Assembly (NCBI GenBank): GCA_945952585.1
Contig: CAMFII010000005.1
Coordinates: 184,170-248,169, forward strand
Direction of reading: 5' to 3'
DNA length: 64,000 nucleotides
Source of the DNA: an uncultured Rhodobacter sp.
GTDB taxonomy: Bacteria > Pseudomonadota > Alphaproteobacteria > Rhodobacterales > Rhodobacteraceae
Position 1 is the stretch's first letter. Every line of letters begins with the position of its first letter. Below the pieces are notes generated by a model. That model worked only from the letters and a program-made list of their open reading frames with translations, ran no database searches and was not told the origin of the DNA. Both the position numbers and the translations under genes were made by a program. Below are positions 61,326-64,000 of the stretch, piece after piece.

Positions 61326-61733
61326 ATGACCGATGCTGATGCAAGGATCGCGCGGCTTGCTGCGGACTACACGGCGGCCTGGAACTCTGGCTCTGCCGCC
61401 CGCGTGGCGTCCTTCTACGCGCCCGATGGGCAGATCGTCATCAACCGGGGAACCCCTTGGATTGGCCGGGCCGGGATTCAGGCCATGGCCGAGGGCTTCT
61501 TCGCCGACGTGCCGGACTTGAGCCTCGCCTGCGACGGGACCCGCATCGCCGGCGATCATGTGGTCTATCTGTGGACCTTCACCGGCCATCATGCACAGAC
61601 CAAACGGCCGCTCAGCATCTCGGGGCTGGAGGAATGGGACCTGTCTGGCGATGGGTTGGTCCGGTCGTCACGTGGGTGGTATGACGCGGCCGACTATGCC
61701 CGCCAGGTCGAGGGCCGCCCGGTCAGCCGATAA
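61326..61733 (+). CDS. Nuclear transport factor 2-like (SnoaL) protein
   Basis: 135 residues, single NTF2-fold domain: ARIARLAADYTAAWNSGSAARVASFYAPDG, GRAGIQAMAEGFFADVPDLSL and a C-terminal strand region. Members include ketosteroid-isomerase-like enzymes, but no catalytic assignment is possible. GAGGATCATAG precedes the ATG. Its 3' end overlaps the convergent gph gene. Confidence 0.82.
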   Translation: MTDADARIARLAADYTAAWNSGSAARVASFYAPDGQIVINRGTPWIGRAGIQAMAEGFFADVPDLSLACDGTRIAGDHVVYLWTFTGHHAQTKRPLSISGLEEWDLSGDGLVRSSRGWYDAADYARQVEGRPVSR

Positions 61734-62382
61734 GCCGCGCCGTCAGCTCGGGCAGTTCATCGAAATGGTCCAGCAGCGCCTCGGGCTCCATCCGCGCCAC
61801 TTCGCGCCCCTCGGGTCCGAAGGTCACCAGCGCCACCGGAACCCCGGCATTGCGCCCGGTCTGGCGGTCGGTGTCGGTGTCGCCGATCAGGATGGCGCGG
61901 TCGGCGCGGCCGCCCACCCGCGACAGGGCAAGGTGCAAGGGGGCCGGATCGGGCTTGCGCACCGGCAGCGTGTCGGCGCCGACGAGCGAGCCGAACAGGC
62001 CGCGCACGCCCAGGCGTTGCATCAGCGTCTCGGCCAGGCCTTCGGGCTTGTTGGTGCAGATCGCGGTGGCGTAACCGTCCGCGCGCAGACGTTCCACCGC
62101 CTCGGCGGCGCCGGGATAGAGGCGGGTATGGGTGTCGATCGCATCGGCATAGGCGGACAGGAGCCGGGGATATTGCGCATCGACCAGCGCCTCGTCCGGG
62201 GTGCCCAGCCGCTTGAACCCCAGCCGCAGCATCGCCCGCCCGCCGTGAAACGCGGTCAGCGCATCGCGCGCGTCCAGCATGTCGCCGTGTCCAAGGTCGC
62301 GGAAGCAGGCATTGGCGGCGGCCAGGAGGTCGCCGCTGGTATCGGCCAGCGTTCCGTCCAGATCGAAGACCACGGTGCGCAT
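61723..62382 (-). CDS. gph: Phosphoglycolate phosphatase (HAD family)
   Basis: Dephosphorylates 2-phosphoglycolate from oxygenation or DNA repair. It has 219 residues: nucleophile DLDGTLADTSGD near residue 7, motif II TNKPEG, Lys in PVRKPDPAPLHLAL and motif IV LIGDTDTDRQTGRNAG. AAGG lies seven bases before the ATG at 62382; ATG 62385 is directly before it. Overlaps the end of the NTF2-like gene. Confidence 0.88.
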   Translation of the reverse strand: MRTVVFDLDGTLADTSGDLLAAANACFRDLGHGDMLDARDALTAFHGGRAMLRLGFKRLGTPDEALVDAQYPRLLSAYADAIDTHTRLYPGAAEAVERLRADGYATAICTNKPEGLAETLMQRLGVRGLFGSLVGADTLPVRKPDPAPLHLALSRVGGRADRAILIGDTDTDRQTGRNAGVPVALVTFGPEGREVARMEPEALLDHFDELPELTARLIG

Positions 62383-62465
62383 CATGTAACCTTGCGTGAA
62401 GTCAGGGGCCTTGCGGCCCGGCCCGACCCGGATAAAACGGGGGCCGATCGAAGGAAAGGGGTTCC

Positions 62466-63830
62466 ATGCCCAACTCATCAAGCGTTTCGTTGATCGTGCT
62501 GGCGGCGGGGCAGGGTACCCGGATGAACTCCGACCTGCCCAAGGTCCTGCACAAGGTCGCCGCCGCGCCGCTTCTGCATCACGCGCTTCGCGCCGGCATG
62601 GCGCTGGAGCCCGCGCAGGTCGTGGTCGTCACTGGCCATGGCGGCGAGGCTGTTGCCGCCTCGGCCCGCGACTTCGACGACACCGTCGCGGTCGTCGTGC
62701 AGGAGCCGCAGCTTGGCACCGCCCATGCGGTGGCCCAGGCCGCGCCGATCCTGTCCGAAGCTCCCGGCGACGCGATCGTGCTTTACGGTGATACCCCCTT
62801 CATCCGCGAAGAGACACTTCGGACGATGCTGGAGGCGCGCGGCCGCCACGCGGTCGTCGTCCTCGGCTTCGAGGCGCGCGATCCGGGGCGATACGGGCGG
62901 CTCGTGACCCGGGGCGAGGATCTGGACCGCATCGTCGAGTTCAAGGATGCGACCGCTGCCGAACGCGAAATCCGCCTGTGCAATTCCGGTGTCATCTGCG
63001 CCGAGGCGAGGCTGCTGTTCCAGCTGGTGTCCGAGGTCGGCAATGCCAATGCCGCCGGCGAATACTACCTGACCGACATCGTTGAGCTGGCCCGCAAGCG
63101 AGGCCTGTCGGCGGGCGTGGTGGTCTGCGACGAGGCCGAGACGATGGGCGTCAACACCCGCGCTCAGCTGGCCGAGGCCGAGGCCGCCTTCCAGTCCCGC
63201 GCCCGTGCCGAGGCGCTCGACAACGGCGTGACCCTGACCGCGCCTGAAACGGTGTTCTTCGCGCTGGATACGGTGGTTGGACGTGACGCAATCCTTGGGC
63301 CGAACGTCCTGTTCGGGCCGGGCGTGACCATCGAAAGCGGGGCCGAGGTCAAGGGCTTCTGCCATCTCGAGGGCTGCCACATCTCGCGCGGCGCGCAGGT
63401 CGGTCCCTTCGCCCGGCTGCGGCCCGGTGCGGAACTGGCCGAGGATGTGCATGTCGGCAACTTCGTCGAGGTCAAGAACGCCATCCTCGACGAGGGCGTG
63501 AAGGTCGGCCACCTGACCTATCTGGGGGACGCGGAAATAGGCGAAGGCACGAATATCGGCGCGGGCACGGTGACCTGCAACTACGACGGGGTGATGAAGC
63601 ACCGCACCGTGATCGGCAAGCGCGTCTTCATCGGGTCCGACACGATGCTCGTTGCGCCGGTGAATGTCGGGGACGAGGCGATGACGGCCAGCGGCTCGGT
63701 CATCACGGAAAACGTCCCCGCAGGTGCGCTGGCCGTGGCGCGGACGAGGCAGGTGAACAAGGACGGATTTGCCGTTCGCCTGATGGAGAAACTCCGCGCC
63801 GTGAAGGCCGCGAAGAAGGACAAGACCTGA
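62466..63830 (+). CDS. glmU: Bifunctional UDP-GlcNAc pyrophosphorylase/GlcN-1-P acetyltransferase
   Basis: Makes UDP-GlcNAc for peptidoglycan and lipopolysaccharide. It has 454 residues: nucleotidyltransferase [21 protein letters not shown] (12-32) with YGDTPF, and C-terminal left-handed beta-helix hexapeptides ([18 protein letters not shown] near 360) with catalytic His region. Its stop overlaps the glmS start as TGATG. Confidence 0.96.
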   Translation: MPNSSSVSLIVLAAGQGTRMNSDLPKVLHKVAAAPLLHHALRAGMALEPAQVVVVTGHGGEAVAASARDFDDTVAVVVQEPQLGTAHAVAQAAPILSEAPGDAIVLYGDTPFIREETLRTMLEARGRHAVVVLGFEARDPGRYGRLVTRGEDLDRIVEFKDATAAEREIRLCNSGVICAEARLLFQLVSEVGNANAAGEYYLTDIVELARKRGLSAGVVVCDEAETMGVNTRAQLAEAEAAFQSRARAEALDNGVTLTAPETVFFALDTVVGRDAILGPNVLFGPGVTIESGAEVKGFCHLEGCHISRGAQVGPFARLRPGAELAEDVHVGNFVEVKNAILDEGVKVGHLTYLGDAEIGEGTNIGAGTVTCNYDGVMKHRTVIGKRVFIGSDTMLVAPVNVGDEAMTASGSVITENVPAGALAVARTRQVNKDGFAVRLMEKLRAVKAAKKDKT

Positions 63831-64000
63831 TGTGCGGGATCATTGGCATTCTGGGCCATCACGAGGCAGCGCCGCTTCTGGTCGAGGCGCTGAAGCGTCT
63901 GGAATATCGCGGCTATGACTCCGCCGGCATCGCCACCGTGAACAAGGGCCGGCTGGACCGGCGGCGGGCGGTGGGCAAGCTCGTGAACCTGTCGGACCTC
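63830..64000 (+). CDS. glmS: Glutamine--fructose-6-phosphate aminotransferase, N-terminal part
   Basis: First step of UDP-GlcNAc synthesis. Only 57 residues are in the window: [20 protein letters not shown] begins with the nucleophilic Cys2 of class II glutamine amidotransferases, followed by [17 protein letters not shown]. The rest runs off the edge. Overlaps glmU by one base (TGATG), so the pair is coupled. Confidence 0.97.
   Translation, partial: MCGIIGILGHHEAAPLLVEALKRLEYRGYDSAGIATVNKGRLDRRRAVGKLVNLSDL

Noticed and set aside
1..64000. CRISPR array, insertion sequence, prophage or integrase
   Set aside because: No regularly spaced direct repeats, transposase or integrase motifs were found on either strand.

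Overview
The window looks like chromosomal DNA from a free-living alphaproteobacterium of the Rhodobacterales (Rhodobacter/Paracoccus type). It is GC-rich, with strong GGAG/AGGAGG ribosome sites, many ATGA/TGATG gene overlaps, a GapR-type nucleoid protein, and an MdeB/AceE-like E1 paired with a divergent Lrp gene. These assignments rest on reading protein motifs, not on database searches. No insertion sequence, integrase, CRISPR array or prophage was seen. One tRNA gene (Thr, TGT) is present.

Layout. 1-2.3 kb: housekeeping accB-accC-aat on the minus strand. 2.6-23 kb: a reductive pyrimidine catabolism region. It holds preT and preA (dihydropyrimidine dehydrogenase) with a DedA gene between them, dihydropyrimidinase, a carbamoyl-amino-acid hydrolase (ureidopropionase type), a cupin with a small coupled partner, and an NMT1/ThiY-type ABC transporter. 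Two separate RutR-like TetR regulators sit beside operators that match the RutR consensus (TTGACC-N4-GGTCAA); the first is upstream of a CoA-transferase gene. Interrupting this region, 9.8-12.2 kb carries a low-GC acyltransferase inserted at the 3' end of a lytic transglycosylase gene, with a diverged copy of that 3' end left on the far side.

23-28.9 kb: an XRE regulator, then a single-domain response regulator, a small membrane protein, a transporter-fused histidine kinase and a SpoA (FliM/FliN-like) protein. 29-34.7 kb: a sulfur module (TIGR01244 phosphatase/sulfurtransferase plus two YeeE/YedE half-transporters), a DksA-like protein, a FadJ-like fusion whose dehydrogenase half lacks the expected histidine, and small proteins. 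35-38.4 kb: tRNA-Thr, a gene-poor lower-GC segment, the MdeB/AceE-like E1 and its Lrp regulator.

38.4-50.6 kb: the most interesting unit. It is a GntR(FCD)-linked catabolic cluster with a CUT2-type ABC transporter whose two permeases are fused in one 692-aa chain, a lambda-crystallin-like 3-hydroxyacid dehydrogenase, a beta-keto acid cleavage enzyme (BKACE), an SDR, two cyclase-family metallohydrolases and an amidohydrolase homologue without metal ligands. The same GTGAT-N5-ATCAC palindrome lies upstream of the transporter operon and in the intergenic region between the cyclase genes. A plausible flow is import, hydrolytic opening, oxidation of a 3-hydroxy acid to a 3-oxo acid, then BKACE cleavage with acetyl-CoA; the substrate is unknown.

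50.6-64 kb: an Rrf2 regulator, a MacAB-like tripartite exporter operon, secreted and outer-membrane proteins of unknown role, moaA, a DegT aminotransferase next to an MFS exporter, an NTF2-like protein, gph, glmU and the start of glmS.
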